A stretch of 64,000 nucleotides of DNA from Deltaproteobacteria bacterium (GCA_029262335.1 JAJCZQ010000027.1:1-64000), one strand, 5' to 3'. Shown: positions 1 through 10,138, numbered from the stretch's first letter. Numbers and translations are program-made. The notes: generated by a model from the letters alone, not told the origin.

Positions 1-288
1 AAAATGTAACATAATTATACATTATCTTTATATAATGCGTACCCCAACAATTTCAATAGATGATTTTATATAATTCATTATTGTCTTAACCCTTTGATTT
101 AAATAAATTTTTATTCAATATAGATTTTTTGTTTATTTTTAATAAATTTAGATTCAAAATGATTGTTAATGATCATTATTAATAAACAGCAATGTAAATG
201 GTAATTATTTGCATTTGGTAATTGTTTCTGCTAATTTTATATTGTAAAAAATTGGGGAATATTCCCGAATAAATAAAAGGAGAACATA

Positions 289-798
289 ATGTTATCTCAG
301 GATCTTCAGACCGCAATCAATGCGCAGATTAAAAATGAATATTACTCTTCCTATCTCTATCTCTCTATGGCTGCTTATTGTGAATCTATCAATTTCGCCG
401 GTTTTGCCGGCTGGCTGAGAAGACAAAGTGAAGAAGAACTTACACATGCAATGAGATTTTTTGATTATATGCTTGACCGTGACGGCAGGGTTGTGCTGGA
501 CACAATTGGACAGCCGCCTTCCGAATTTGGTTCATTACTCGAAATGTTCAGCCAGGTACTTGAGCATGAAAAAGAAGTAAGTGGTATGATAAATAGGCTT
601 TACGAACTTGCCCAGTCTGAAAACGACCATGCAACAGCAGTTGAACTGCAGTGGTTTATCCAGGAGCAGGTAGAAGAAGAAAAAAGTGCAAGTGATATGG
701 TAGAGAACATAAAACTTGCAGGCGACAACAGTGCTGCCCTGCTTATGCTCGACAGGCAGTTGGCCGGAGAAAGCACCAACGAACAAGCCGCAGAATAA
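289..798 (+). CDS. ftnA: Ferritin (non-haem, FtnA-like)
   Basis: 169 aa; ferritin pattern NEYYSSYLYLSMAAYCE...EEELTHAMRFFDYMLDRDG...EHEKEVSGMINRLYELA...LQWFIQEQVEEE; RBS aaaggag upstream. Confidence 0.93.
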   Translation: MLSQDLQTAINAQIKNEYYSSYLYLSMAAYCESINFAGFAGWLRRQSEEELTHAMRFFDYMLDRDGRVVLDTIGQPPSEFGSLLEMFSQVLEHEKEVSGMINRLYELAQSENDHATAVELQWFIQEQVEEEKSASDMVENIKLAGDNSAALLMLDRQLAGESTNEQAAE

Positions 799-807
799 AA
801 AATAAAA

Positions 808-827
808 GGCCCTTCTTCGGGAGGGCC
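808..827 (+). terminator. Hairpin after the ferritin gene, likely terminator
   Basis: ggcccttcttcgggagggcc: GC-rich stem-loop 10 nt after the stop codon; T-tract weak. Confidence 0.6.
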
Positions 828-997
828 ATTTAACCTAACTTTTATTAATTTTTTACTGATTATTCAATTCCTTATTGATTTTTAACTTCCAATTTCTTAA
901 CCTTATACGTAATTAATATAGAAACTTAATAATATTTATTTGATCTAAATTACTGTTTTTGTACATATTATTATCGTTACTACAGGGGATTTGTTTT

Positions 998-2287
998 ATG
1001 AAAGATGTGGAAACTCAAAGAAATAAACAACTCGACAGAAACAGTCTTTTAAAATCTTATAAGAAAGTAAGGTCGTTTTCTCACAAACTTGCAAAACCGC
1101 TTTCAAAGGAAGACTATGTAGTCCAGTCCATGCCCGATGTCAGCCCTACAAAATGGCATCTTGCCCATACCAGCTGGTTTTTCGAAGCATTTGTCTTGTC
1201 TAAAACTATAAGTAAATACAGGTCTCTTCACCCTCAGTACAATTTCCTCTTTAACTCTTATTATGTGCAGGTTGGCGATAGGCATAGCCGCCCGAAAAGG
1301 GGGCTGATTTCACGGCCTACAGTTGATGAAGTGTATGAATACCGTGAATACGTAGATAAGAACATGCTGAAACTTTTTAAAACACTTAATGATAAAAAGT
1401 TCAGTAAAATCGCAGAAGTTATCGAAATTGGCATCCATCACGAACAGCAGCACCAGGAACTGATTGTTACAGATATAAAGCACGTTCTATCTGAAAATCC
1501 GCTGTTTCCAACTTATAAGAATTCAGCTGATATTAAAAAAGGAAAAGGGGTTTCCGGCCACAAATGGGTCGAGTTTGAAGGCGGCATCCACACCATAGGC
1601 AATGAAGGGGATAATTTTGGCTATGACAATGAGTTTCCCCTGCACAAAACCTATGTAGAGCCTTTTTCTCTTGCTTCAAGGCTGGTTACAAACGGGGAAT
1701 ACATGGATTTTATTAATGACGGTGCGTATTCAAAAGCTGAACTATGGCTTTCAGACGGCTGGAACACTGTCACTTTAAATAATTGGGAAGCCCCGCTTTA
1801 CTGGATAAGAAATGGAAACAGGTGGGACCTATTTACTTTGGGAGGCCTTAAGAAAATTGATCTGAATCAGCCGGTTTGCCACCTGAGTTTTTATGAAGCA
1901 GAAGCATTTGCAAGATGGGCAGGAGGAAGGCTTCCAGGTGAATATGAATGGGAGATAGCAACAAAAGGCCAGAAAATAGAGGGCAACTTTGTTGATAACG
2001 GCAACTTTCACCCCGTAGCCGCAACAAATAACAATGGAACAATCCAGCAAATGTACGGCGATGTCTGGGAATGGACAAGGAGTCCATACTCACCATATCC
2101 CGGATATAATCCGCCTCCGGGTGCACTCGGTGAATATAATGGTAAATTTATGTGTAACCAGATTATACTGAGAGGAGGATCATGTGCGACATCAAAATCA
2201 CACATAAGAAACAGTTACAGAAACTTTTTCCCGCCCGACTCACGCTGGCAGTTTATGGGACTTAGATTAGCTAAAGATGCAAAATAA
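998..2287 (+). CDS. egtB: EgtB-type sulfoxide synthase (DinB_2 + FGE-sulfatase); ORF track opens at TTG 959, ATG 998 preferred
   Basis: HHEQQHQEL metal-binding motif, WHLAHTSWFFE, C-terminal GDVWEWTRSPY...RGGSCAT...RNFFPPDSRWQFMGLRLA; overlaps egtD. Confidence 0.88.
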   Translation: MKDVETQRNKQLDRNSLLKSYKKVRSFSHKLAKPLSKEDYVVQSMPDVSPTKWHLAHTSWFFEAFVLSKTISKYRSLHPQYNFLFNSYYVQVGDRHSRPKRGLISRPTVDEVYEYREYVDKNMLKLFKTLNDKKFSKIAEVIEIGIHHEQQHQELIVTDIKHVLSENPLFPTYKNSADIKKGKGVSGHKWVEFEGGIHTIGNEGDNFGYDNEFPLHKTYVEPFSLASRLVTNGEYMDFINDGAYSKAELWLSDGWNTVTLNNWEAPLYWIRNGNRWDLFTLGGLKKIDLNQPVCHLSFYEAEAFARWAGGRLPGEYEWEIATKGQKIEGNFVDNGNFHPVAATNNNGTIQQMYGDVWEWTRSPYSPYPGYNPPPGALGEYNGKFMCNQIILRGGSCATSKSHIRNSYRNFFPPDSRWQFMGLRLAKDAK

Positions 2288-3236
2288 TACTGAAGATATA
2301 ATAAAACCTGACAGCTCGGAAGGGGTACTTAACGAGATAATTCAGTCACTGAGTAAATCACAAAAAGAACTTTCTTGTAAATTCTTCTATGATGAACAGG
2401 GATCAATCTTGTTTGAACAGATCTCGGAGCTGGAAGAATATTATTTAACAAGGTCCGAGATTTCCATCCTCAATAATAATATCGAAAATATATCAGACAC
2501 TGTCGGCGAAGAAGCCCTGATACTGGAACTTGGAAGCGGAAGCAGCAGGAAAATCAGGATACTTCTTGATAACTTTAAGAGAGTTGCAGCCTATATTCCG
2601 GTGGATATATCAAGAGAATTTTTATTACAGTCCGCAAAAAAACTCGGCCAAGAATATGAAAATTTAAAAATTATTCCGATTGTAGCCGATTATACCAGGC
2701 CGTTTACTATTCCGGATTTTGAAATGCCTTTCTCCAGGCTGGTTGCCTATTACCCGGGTTCAACAATTGGCAACTTTACTAAGGATCAGGCGCGTAAATT
2801 CCTGAAAAATATTTCCGAGCTATGCGGGCCAAAAAGCGGTCTTTTAATAGGGATTGACCTTAAAAAAGAGTCTGAAATACTTGAAAAGGCTTATAATGAC
2901 GGCAAAGGCGTTACAGCTGAATTTAATCTCAATATTTTAAAAAACATGAACAGTACATTTGGCACAAATTTTGAAATTAACAAATGGAAACATATTGCCT
3001 TTTATAATGAAGAGCACGGCAGGGTTGAAATGCACCTTCAGAGCCTTGAAGAGCAGTCAGTAAGGCTCAACGGAACCTCTATTACATTTAAGAAAGATGA
3101 AACAATACATACAGAGAATTCCTATAAATACAGCATAGAAGAGTTTAAAGACATGATTGAGCCCTTTTACAGTTTAAATAATGTATGGTCTGATCCCGGC
3201 AATAAATTTGCCGTATGTTATTTCGAGGCTAAATAA
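2277..3236 (+). CDS. egtD: L-histidine N(alpha)-methyltransferase (EgtD)
   Basis: FFYDEQGSILFEQISELEEYYLTRSE, LELGSGSSRKIRILL, YYPGSTIGNF; 11-bp overlap with egtB. Confidence 0.92.
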   Translation: MQNNTEDIIKPDSSEGVLNEIIQSLSKSQKELSCKFFYDEQGSILFEQISELEEYYLTRSEISILNNNIENISDTVGEEALILELGSGSSRKIRILLDNFKRVAAYIPVDISREFLLQSAKKLGQEYENLKIIPIVADYTRPFTIPDFEMPFSRLVAYYPGSTIGNFTKDQARKFLKNISELCGPKSGLLIGIDLKKESEILEKAYNDGKGVTAEFNLNILKNMNSTFGTNFEINKWKHIAFYNEEHGRVEMHLQSLEEQSVRLNGTSITFKKDETIHTENSYKYSIEEFKDMIEPFYSLNNVWSDPGNKFAVCYFEAK

Positions 3237-3306
3237 AAAATCCTTAAAATAACCCCTTCCCTTGTTTCAAATCGTGATTATTGTGTTATAGTTCCCGGTT
3301 CTGACA

Positions 3307-4611
3307 ATGACATTACATAAAAATATTCCTGAAGTTAATAAAAAAATTGAGGATCTCATCCAGAAGGATTTTGGTATGATTACCTCCACACTTACGAACC
3401 GCCTTGGTCCCGAGTCTATTACAACGGTCGAATCGATCGTTACAAACGGATACAACGAGGCCAGGACAAAGTGGTCTGCAGAATCATTACCAATGGATCC
3501 TAAAGATTTTATCTGGCAGTTTATTACTGACAATACAAGTGAGCTTTTTTGCCATAAAATCTTTAATCATCTGTATCCATCAGAAACTCCGGACAAAGAA
3601 CAAGTTGTAAATCTTGAATACCCCAATAAAGACGAAGTTGTTTTAAACAAAATCATAATGCTGTTTGCATGCAGTCATCCATCAAACGAACAGTACATAA
3701 ACGCCTCATTAATTCTCAAAATATTAGGGGGTTATTCATCCTCCTATATTGCAAGGATGCTTTCCAAAAACGAAACTGTAATTATAAATTCACTCGAATC
3801 TGCAAAAGAACAGATTGTAGAAAAGAAAATACCTTTTGCAATCCCCGGCAAATATGTCCTCAGGGAACGCACTGTAAAATTACTTGAACTACTTAATTAC
3901 ATATTCGAACTTGGTTATAACCATCCTGACGACAGGATCAGGGTCAGCCCTGACCTTTGCAATACAGCAATTAATCTTTGTGAAGTGCTCGCCAAAAACC
4001 CGGTTACTAATATCCCTGAAACAAGGGCCTATCTTTCCTATATGCTTCTTTGCGGATCAAGGCTCAGGTCAATTGTGGATAAAAACGGCAATGTCCTAAA
4101 ACTCCTGGAACAGGAAAGGGAACTGTGGGACAGGGAAATGATTGTAAAAGGCATAGACTATTTGTATAAATCTGCATCAGGTAAAAATGTGAGCAAGATC
4201 CACTTAATGGCCGGGGTTGAAGCCATACATGCCACATCTCCTGATTATGGTTCAACAAACTGGGACCAGATTGTTTCACTTTATCAGAACTATCTGAATT
4301 TACAGGACTGTCCAAAAACCGAACTTGAAATGGCTTTTGCACTCTCCAAGACTGAAGGCCCCAAATCAGCCATTGAAGCAATAAAAAGAATTAAAGACAA
4401 GCAATCAATTGAAAACATTACCCTTTACGGCGTAACACTTGGAAACCTTTATCTTCAGATTCACAAATATGAAACTGCACTCTCCTACTTCAAAAGAGGC
4501 CTTAAGACAGCCGAAAGGAGTTCTGAGAAAACATATATAAACAGCAAAATTCATATTTGCCAGCAGCGTATCAGGATGTCCAAACGCTATAAGCACGGCC
4601 TTTCTTTTTAA
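3307..4611 (+). CDS. Divergent ECF42-type sigma factor (DUF6596 / SnoaL-less TPR C-terminal extension)
   Basis: LFACSHPSNEQ...LILKILGGYSSSYIARML...PFAIP...ELLNYIFELGYN...NLCEVLAKN...YLSYMLLCGSRLRSIVDKNGNVLKLLEQERELWDREMIVKG...AGVEAIHATSPDYGSTNWDQIVSLYQNY matches the ECF42 architecture from memory. Confidence 0.72.
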   Translation: MTLHKNIPEVNKKIEDLIQKDFGMITSTLTNRLGPESITTVESIVTNGYNEARTKWSAESLPMDPKDFIWQFITDNTSELFCHKIFNHLYPSETPDKEQVVNLEYPNKDEVVLNKIIMLFACSHPSNEQYINASLILKILGGYSSSYIARMLSKNETVIINSLESAKEQIVEKKIPFAIPGKYVLRERTVKLLELLNYIFELGYNHPDDRIRVSPDLCNTAINLCEVLAKNPVTNIPETRAYLSYMLLCGSRLRSIVDKNGNVLKLLEQERELWDREMIVKGIDYLYKSASGKNVSKIHLMAGVEAIHATSPDYGSTNWDQIVSLYQNYLNLQDCPKTELEMAFALSKTEGPKSAIEAIKRIKDKQSIENITLYGVTLGNLYLQIHKYETALSYFKRGLKTAERSSEKTYINSKIHICQQRIRMSKRYKHGLSF

Positions 4612-4750
4612 ATCCACTCATCAAAACCACCTGAATAACCATTAAGTACAGGCTTTTTAACCATATCAGGTTATTGATAATCATGGACTAACCAAGCTAC
4701 CCTTTAAATTGGGCGGGGGAGAAGTAAATAACTCGTTGGAGGTTAGGGAC

Positions 4751-6358
4751 ATGAAATACTCCGCTTTATACAGCAGTGTAATATCTTTCTTTATTTTCAC
4801 GTTTTTATTTCTTACAGGCATTGGTTACTCGCAGCTAACCGATGTTACGCAGACCACTCCCACAGTACCGGGAGGACAAATTGGAAAATCACTCGAAGAG
4901 CAGGTCGGAACCGGCCAGGGTGATGAACTCACTCCGGGATCATCTATTTATCTTATCAACCGTGACCCCGCAAGGTCCATTCGCCGGGGAAGGCAAATCT
5001 TCCAGAGAAAATTTACAGAAGACCAGGGACAGGGCCCAAGGGTTAGCGGCGACTCATCCGGTAATATACAGGATGATCCAAAGCTGGGTGCCGGCCTGTC
5101 GGACAGCTGCGCCGGCTGCCATGGTCGTCCAAGAGGCTCCGCCGGATTTGGCGGGGATGTTGCAACAAGGCCTGACAGCCGCGATGCTCCTCATTTATTT
5201 GGACTCGGACTTGTTGAAATGCTTGCCGATGAAATGACAAGAGAACTTCGTGAAACCAGAGAAGAAGCAATACAGCAGGCAGTAAATTCAGGCAGAACTG
5301 TAAAATTACTTCTTATCGCCAAGGGAGTGGAATTTGGGAAAATAACAGCTAAACCCGACGGTACAATTGATGCAACCGATATAGAAGGTGTAGACCCTGA
5401 CCTTAGAATAAAACCTTTTTTTCATCACGGGGAAACAACATCAATCAGGGAATTCATCATCGGTGCTTTAAAGGCCGAGATGGGTTTGGAATCACCTGAC
5501 CCCATTCTTTGCGCCGTCACAGACCCTGATAACCCGCAGGCAATGGTTTCACCGTCCGGGATGGAGTTTGATCCTGTGCTCGACTTTTTCGAACGCCCGC
5601 CAGTTTGCAGTACCAGTGAAGATGGTGACAATGACGGCGTTGTAAATGAGATAGACCCTGCAATTGTGGACCACGTAGAATTTTATTTACTTAACTATTT
5701 CAAACCAGGTACCGGCAAGACAAACAGACGTACCAACAGGGGACTCAGGACAATGCGGGAAATTGGCTGTACAGGTTGTCATGTGCAGGACCTTGAAATT
5801 GAGACAGACAGAAGGGTCGCCGATGTGGAAACAGAATTTAACAGGCAAAAAGGCATAATAAACAGGCTATATGCAACCGCAACAACACTCTTTAACATCG
5901 AAGAAGACGGTGAAGAATATCCAAAGCTCGTTCCGCAGGGTAATTCATTTGTTGTTGAAAATGTATTCTCTGATTTCAAAAGGCACGATCTTGGCCCGGC
6001 TTTTCACGAACGTCAGTACGACGGTACTTTGATCACTGAGTTTGTAACAGAACCGCTTTGGGGTGTGGGTTCAACAGCACCATACGGCCATGACGGCAGG
6101 AGCATAAACCTCGAAGAAGTCATACTCAGGCACGGCGGTGAAGCACAAAGATCCAAACGAAGGTTCAGCAGGCTAAACGGTGAACGAAAAAGGGAAGTAC
6201 TGGATTATCTACAAACACTAATACTTTTTCCCCCAGATGATACGGCGTCTAACCTGAATGAAGGCAACCCGGGTACAAATAACCCGCAGGACCCGGATGA
6301 GCACGGAAGCATTAACCTCGGTGCACTTTTCCAGATTGACGAAGAAGGGCCAGAATAG
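4751..6358 (+). CDS. Di-haem cytochrome c oxidoreductase (DHOR/thiol-oxidoreductase-like), exported
   Basis: Two CXXCH motifs (CAGCH, CTGCH), hydrophobic signal segment SSVISFFIFTFLFLTGIGYSQ; ORF track opens at 4709 but ATG 4751 precedes the signal peptide. Confidence 0.75.
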   Translation: MKYSALYSSVISFFIFTFLFLTGIGYSQLTDVTQTTPTVPGGQIGKSLEEQVGTGQGDELTPGSSIYLINRDPARSIRRGRQIFQRKFTEDQGQGPRVSGDSSGNIQDDPKLGAGLSDSCAGCHGRPRGSAGFGGDVATRPDSRDAPHLFGLGLVEMLADEMTRELRETREEAIQQAVNSGRTVKLLLIAKGVEFGKITAKPDGTIDATDIEGVDPDLRIKPFFHHGETTSIREFIIGALKAEMGLESPDPILCAVTDPDNPQAMVSPSGMEFDPVLDFFERPPVCSTSEDGDNDGVVNEIDPAIVDHVEFYLLNYFKPGTGKTNRRTNRGLRTMREIGCTGCHVQDLEIETDRRVADVETEFNRQKGIINRLYATATTLFNIEEDGEEYPKLVPQGNSFVVENVFSDFKRHDLGPAFHERQYDGTLITEFVTEPLWGVGSTAPYGHDGRSINLEEVILRHGGEAQRSKRRFSRLNGERKREVLDYLQTLILFPPDDTASNLNEGNPGTNNPQDPDEHGSINLGALFQIDEEGPE

Positions 6359-6382
6359 TTTTTTTACACATAATATTTTATT

Positions 6383-6410
6383 TCTTCCCCTGCAATTCTG
6401 CGGGGGAAGA
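6383..6410. terminator. 12-bp stem-loop after the di-haem gene (hairpin; no clear T-tract)
   Basis: tcttcccctgca-attc-tgcgggggaaga, one G-T wobble. Confidence 0.45.
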
Positions 6411-6450
6411 TTAAGATGAGGGCACATTAATATTTGATAAAAATTTCTTT

Positions 6451-6480
6451 GTTATTCCCATAAAAATGGGAATCCAGGAT
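6451..6480. repeat. REP-like palindromic element (gttattcccataaaaatgggaatccaggat)
   Basis: Perfect 8-bp stem attcccat/atgggaat, AAAA loop, followed by the ccagg tail typical of dispersed GTCATTCCC...GGGAATCCAGG elements. Confidence 0.45.
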
Positions 6481-6546
6481 TTTTTTGTCTTTTTGCATCC
6501 AACCGTTTTCCTATATACTCAAAACATATATTTTCAGGAAACATAA

Positions 6547-6975
6547 ATGAAAAAAATGACAATTGAAGAATGCTTTGAGTTTATATGTGAAGGTACAAGG
6601 ACAGGAAAACTTGCAACTGTAAATAAAGATGGCAGCCCCCACGTCATACCCGTATGGTTTCTTACGGATGGTGAAAACATAGTTTTTTGCACGGGAATCG
6701 AGTCAGTAAAATACAAAAACATGGAAAGAGACCCGCGTTTATGTTTATCGGTTGACGAAGAGACCGGACTGTATTCGTTCGCCAAAATCGACGGTACGGT
6801 GACTTTTTTAACCGGTACGGAAAACAGCCTTAAATGGTCAACGGATATTGCCAGGAAATACATGGGCGATGAAAACGCCGAGGCCTACGGCAAACGAAAT
6901 TCCGGCCCCGATGAAGTGGTTGTAATACTTAAACCAAAAAGAATACTTGCCCTGGCCGATATCGCCTCGTGGTAA
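6547..6975 (+). CDS. Pyridoxamine 5'-phosphate oxidase-family (PPOX, Rv1155/F420-type-like) protein
   Basis: GKLATVNKDGSPHVIPVWFLTDGENIVFCTG...SVKYKNMERDPRLCLSVDEE pattern. Confidence 0.8.
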   Translation: MKKMTIEECFEFICEGTRTGKLATVNKDGSPHVIPVWFLTDGENIVFCTGIESVKYKNMERDPRLCLSVDEETGLYSFAKIDGTVTFLTGTENSLKWSTDIARKYMGDENAEAYGKRNSGPDEVVVILKPKRILALADIASW

Positions 6976-7012
6976 AATTTATTAATTATCTGCTTCCAGT
7001 AATACAAAAGAA

Positions 7013-7357
7013 CTATAAAAACATATTTTCATATGTTTCCGGATTAAAGCCTAATACTATTTTGTTTTTGTGGATTAAAAGCGGTCTTTTAATTATAGAT
7101 GGATTTTCTAACGCAATATCTATTGCCTTTTTTTCATCCATGTTAGATTGAATATCTTTAGGGAGTTTTCGCCAGGTCATTCCCTTACGATTGAGTACCT
7201 GTTCCCAGCTGAACTCTTTTATAGCCTTTTTAAGAATTTTTTCATCTACTCCATTTTTTTTATAATCATGAAAATTATATTCAACACCCTTTTCATCCAG
7301 CCAGTTGAATGCTTTTTTCATCGTATCGCAGTTTTTTATTCCGTATATTGTGGTCAT
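7013..7357 (-). CDS. ArsC/Spx-family (YffB-like) protein
   Basis: MTTIYGIKNCDTMKKAFNWLDEKGVEYNFHDYKKNG...NRKGMTWRKL...IKRPLLIHKNKIVLGF. Confidence 0.88.
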   Translation of the reverse strand: MTTIYGIKNCDTMKKAFNWLDEKGVEYNFHDYKKNGVDEKILKKAIKEFSWEQVLNRKGMTWRKLPKDIQSNMDEKKAIDIALENPSIIKRPLLIHKNKIVLGFNPETYENMFL

Positions 7358-7496
7358 AACAAGGTTCTCTGATTATTGTTAAATTTAGACAAATAGTATA
7401 TTAAAACAAATATCTGTGTCTATAAATCATCAAATACAAAAATAGCCTGAATATATACTCCGGACAAAAATAAATTTGGTTATAATTTATATACCT

Positions 7497-9188
7497 ATGA
7501 ACTCAAAATATTTTTATTTAAGCTTAATTTTATTTTTAATTTTCCTAAACCCGCTTGAATCAAAAGAAATCCCCCAAGCTGTTAAATCACAAAAGGGCAT
7601 GGTAGTGAGTGCCGAAAAATACGCTACCCTTGCGGGAGTGGAAGTCCTGAAGGAAGGTGGAAACGCCGTAGATGCGGCCGTAACAGTCGGATTCACTCTT
7701 GCCGTTACTTTTCCCCGTGCCGGAAATATCGGCGGCGGCGGGTTCATGATTATCCACATGAATGAAGGAAATAAAAACATTGCTGTTGATTACAGGGAAA
7801 AAGCCCCTAAAGCCGCCACAAGGGACATGTTCCTGGATAAAGACGGCAATGTTGATAATGATAAGGCCCGGAACAGTATTCTTTCCGTAGGCGTACCCGG
7901 TACAGTTGCCGGGCTGGTCCTTGCCCTAGAAAACTACGGGACTATTTCCCTTAAGCGGGCCCTAAAACCGGCTATTGAACTTGCCAAAAATGGTTTCCCA
8001 GTGACCCCGGAACTAATGGACTCACTCCTTTATTTTGAAAAAGGGCTTTTAAAATCTAAAGAAAGTAAAAAAGTATTTTTCAGTAGTAATGGCAAGCCAC
8101 CCCCGGTGGGAGACCTGCTGGTACAAAAAGACCTTGCCCGTGCCCTTAAGCAGATATCAAAAAAAGGACGTAACGGTTTTTATAAAGGAAAAGTTGCTAA
8201 GAAAATAACCAGGTTCATGAAAAAAGAAGGTGGGCTTATCACAAAAGAAGACCTCTCTTCTTATGAAGCTGTTATAAGAGAACCTGTAACCGGCAATTAC
8301 AGGGGCTTTGATATAGTTTCTATGCCGCCCCCAAGTTCTGGTGGTGTTCATCTGATACAGATCCTGAATATTCTTGAGAATTTTGACCTTTACAAATACC
8401 CGCAAAACTCCCCGCAGCCTGTTCACATTATGGCAGAAACCATGAAACTCGCATATGCAGACCGCTCAAAATATCTTGGTGACCCGGATTTTGTTAAAGT
8501 CCCTGTCGATGAATTAACATCAAAAAAATATTCTAAAAAACTATCAAAAAATATTAACAAACAAAAAACAACTCCAAGCATTGAAGTATCACCCGGTAAT
8601 CCATACGAGAGCTTTGATACAACCCATTTTTCTGTAATTGATAAATATGGCAATGCCGTCTCAAACACTTATACACTTAACTTTCCCTACGGCACGGGGA
8701 TTTCAGTACCCGGAACAGGAATACTTTTGAATAACGAAATGGATGATTTCTCTGCCAAACCCGGAACGCCAAATGCCTATGGCCTTATTGGAAATGAATA
8801 TAATGCTATCGAACCCGAAAAAAGGATGCTTAGCTCTATGACGCCTACCATTGTTTTAAAAGACGGAAACCCTTTTCTTGTAACAGGAAGCCCGGGCGGC
8901 AGCAGAATTATAACAACGGTGCTCCAGATAATTACCAACACTATTGATTACAAGATGGATATTGCCGAAGCTACTACTTCTCCCCGGTTTCACAACCAGT
9001 GGCTCCCTGACATGGTATTCGTGGAAAAAGAAATCCCAACAGGCACAAAAGAAAAACTAACAAAGATGGGTCATAGTGTAAAAGAGACAAAAAGCCTTGG
9101 AAGTGCACATAGCATCACCAAAGTCGGAAATTATTATTACGGATTTTCTGATCCGAGAAGGGCTGGAAGTTTAGCCGCCGGATTTTAA
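7497..9188 (+). CDS. ggt: Gamma-glutamyltranspeptidase / glutathione hydrolase
   Basis: GGNAVDAAVTVGFTLAVTFPRAGNIGGGGFM; catalytic Thr at DTTHFSVIDKYGNAVSNTYTLN; GSPGGSRI; in-frame ATG at 7497. Confidence 0.93.
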   Translation: MNSKYFYLSLILFLIFLNPLESKEIPQAVKSQKGMVVSAEKYATLAGVEVLKEGGNAVDAAVTVGFTLAVTFPRAGNIGGGGFMIIHMNEGNKNIAVDYREKAPKAATRDMFLDKDGNVDNDKARNSILSVGVPGTVAGLVLALENYGTISLKRALKPAIELAKNGFPVTPELMDSLLYFEKGLLKSKESKKVFFSSNGKPPPVGDLLVQKDLARALKQISKKGRNGFYKGKVAKKITRFMKKEGGLITKEDLSSYEAVIREPVTGNYRGFDIVSMPPPSSGGVHLIQILNILENFDLYKYPQNSPQPVHIMAETMKLAYADRSKYLGDPDFVKVPVDELTSKKYSKKLSKNINKQKTTPSIEVSPGNPYESFDTTHFSVIDKYGNAVSNTYTLNFPYGTGISVPGTGILLNNEMDDFSAKPGTPNAYGLIGNEYNAIEPEKRMLSSMTPTIVLKDGNPFLVTGSPGGSRIITTVLQIITNTIDYKMDIAEATTSPRFHNQWLPDMVFVEKEIPTGTKEKLTKMGHSVKETKSLGSAHSITKVGNYYYGFSDPRRAGSLAAGF

Positions 9189-10138
9189 ATTGGAGAAATC
9201 TCAAGCATTCTGTCGATTGACTTTTTAGCCTTAACTGCAATCCCGGTTGGTACTTTTACTTCAAATACTTCTTCCTGAAGTGACTTTAATACTTTTTCTA
9301 TTGTTATCATCTTCATGTATTCACATACGGCGTTTTCATTTGCCGGTATGAAGGTCTTATCAGGGTTGTCCTTTTTCATCCTGTGAAGGATTCCTGTCTC
9401 TGTGGCAACTATAAACTCATCAGCTTCGGATTCGATAGCATGTTTTATCATCCCGCCGGTTGAGAGGAATTTTATGTCATCCGGAAGGTTTCCATTTTCA
9501 ACACTCTGGTAAAGATAAGTAGTTGTACAGCCGCATTCGGGGTGAACAATCATATCAGCTTTCGGGTGTTCTTTTTTCATTGCCTTTATATCTTTGACTT
9601 TAATACCTGCATGCACATGGCACTCACCGGGCCAGATTTCCATATCCCTGCCCGTTACTTTTTTTACATAAGCTCCAAGAAACATATCGGGTAAAAAAAG
9701 TATTTTTTTATCCGCCGGGATTGCCTTTACAACCTGTACTGCATTGGAAGAAGTAACGCAGTAATCTGTCTCGGATTTCACATTGGCTGATGTATTTACA
9801 TAAGAAACCACTACGGCCTCAGGATGCTCTTCTTTCCATTCCTTTAACTTTTCGAGGTTAATCGTATCAGCAAGTGAACAGCCTGCATCATGGTCCGGAA
9901 TCAGCACCTTCTTATCAGGTGAAATAATAGAAGCGGTCTCGGCCATAAAGTGTACACCGCAAAACACAATTATATCTGCTTCAGTTTTTGCAGCCTGCTG
10001 GGAGAGCCCGAGTGAATCACCCACGTAATCAGCTATATCCTGCACATCAGGGAGCTGATAGTTGTGAGCTAAAATCACAGCATTCTTCTCTTTTCTTAAT
10101 CTATTTATTTCTTCTATAACCCCGTTGAGGTTACTCAT
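9185..10138 (-). CDS. nadA: Quinolinate synthase NadA
   Basis: AVILAHNYQLPDVQDIADYVGDSLGLSQQAA...CGVHFMAETASI...PDMFLG...HPECG; start at MSNLNG preferred over the 10177 extension. Confidence 0.95.
   Translation of the reverse strand: MSNLNGVIEEINRLRKEKNAVILAHNYQLPDVQDIADYVGDSLGLSQQAAKTEADIIVFCGVHFMAETASIISPDKKVLIPDHDAGCSLADTINLEKLKEWKEEHPEAVVVSYVNTSANVKSETDYCVTSSNAVQVVKAIPADKKILFLPDMFLGAYVKKVTGRDMEIWPGECHVHAGIKVKDIKAMKKEHPKADMIVHPECGCTTTYLYQSVENGNLPDDIKFLSTGGMIKHAIESEADEFIVATETGILHRMKKDNPDKTFIPANENAVCEYMKMITIEKVLKSLQEEVFEVKVPTGIAVKAKKSIDRMLEISPI

Noticed and set aside
4842-5237. 131-aa plus-strand ORF
   Set aside because: Alternative frame inside the di-haem oxidoreductase gene; the long frame has the haem motifs and signal peptide
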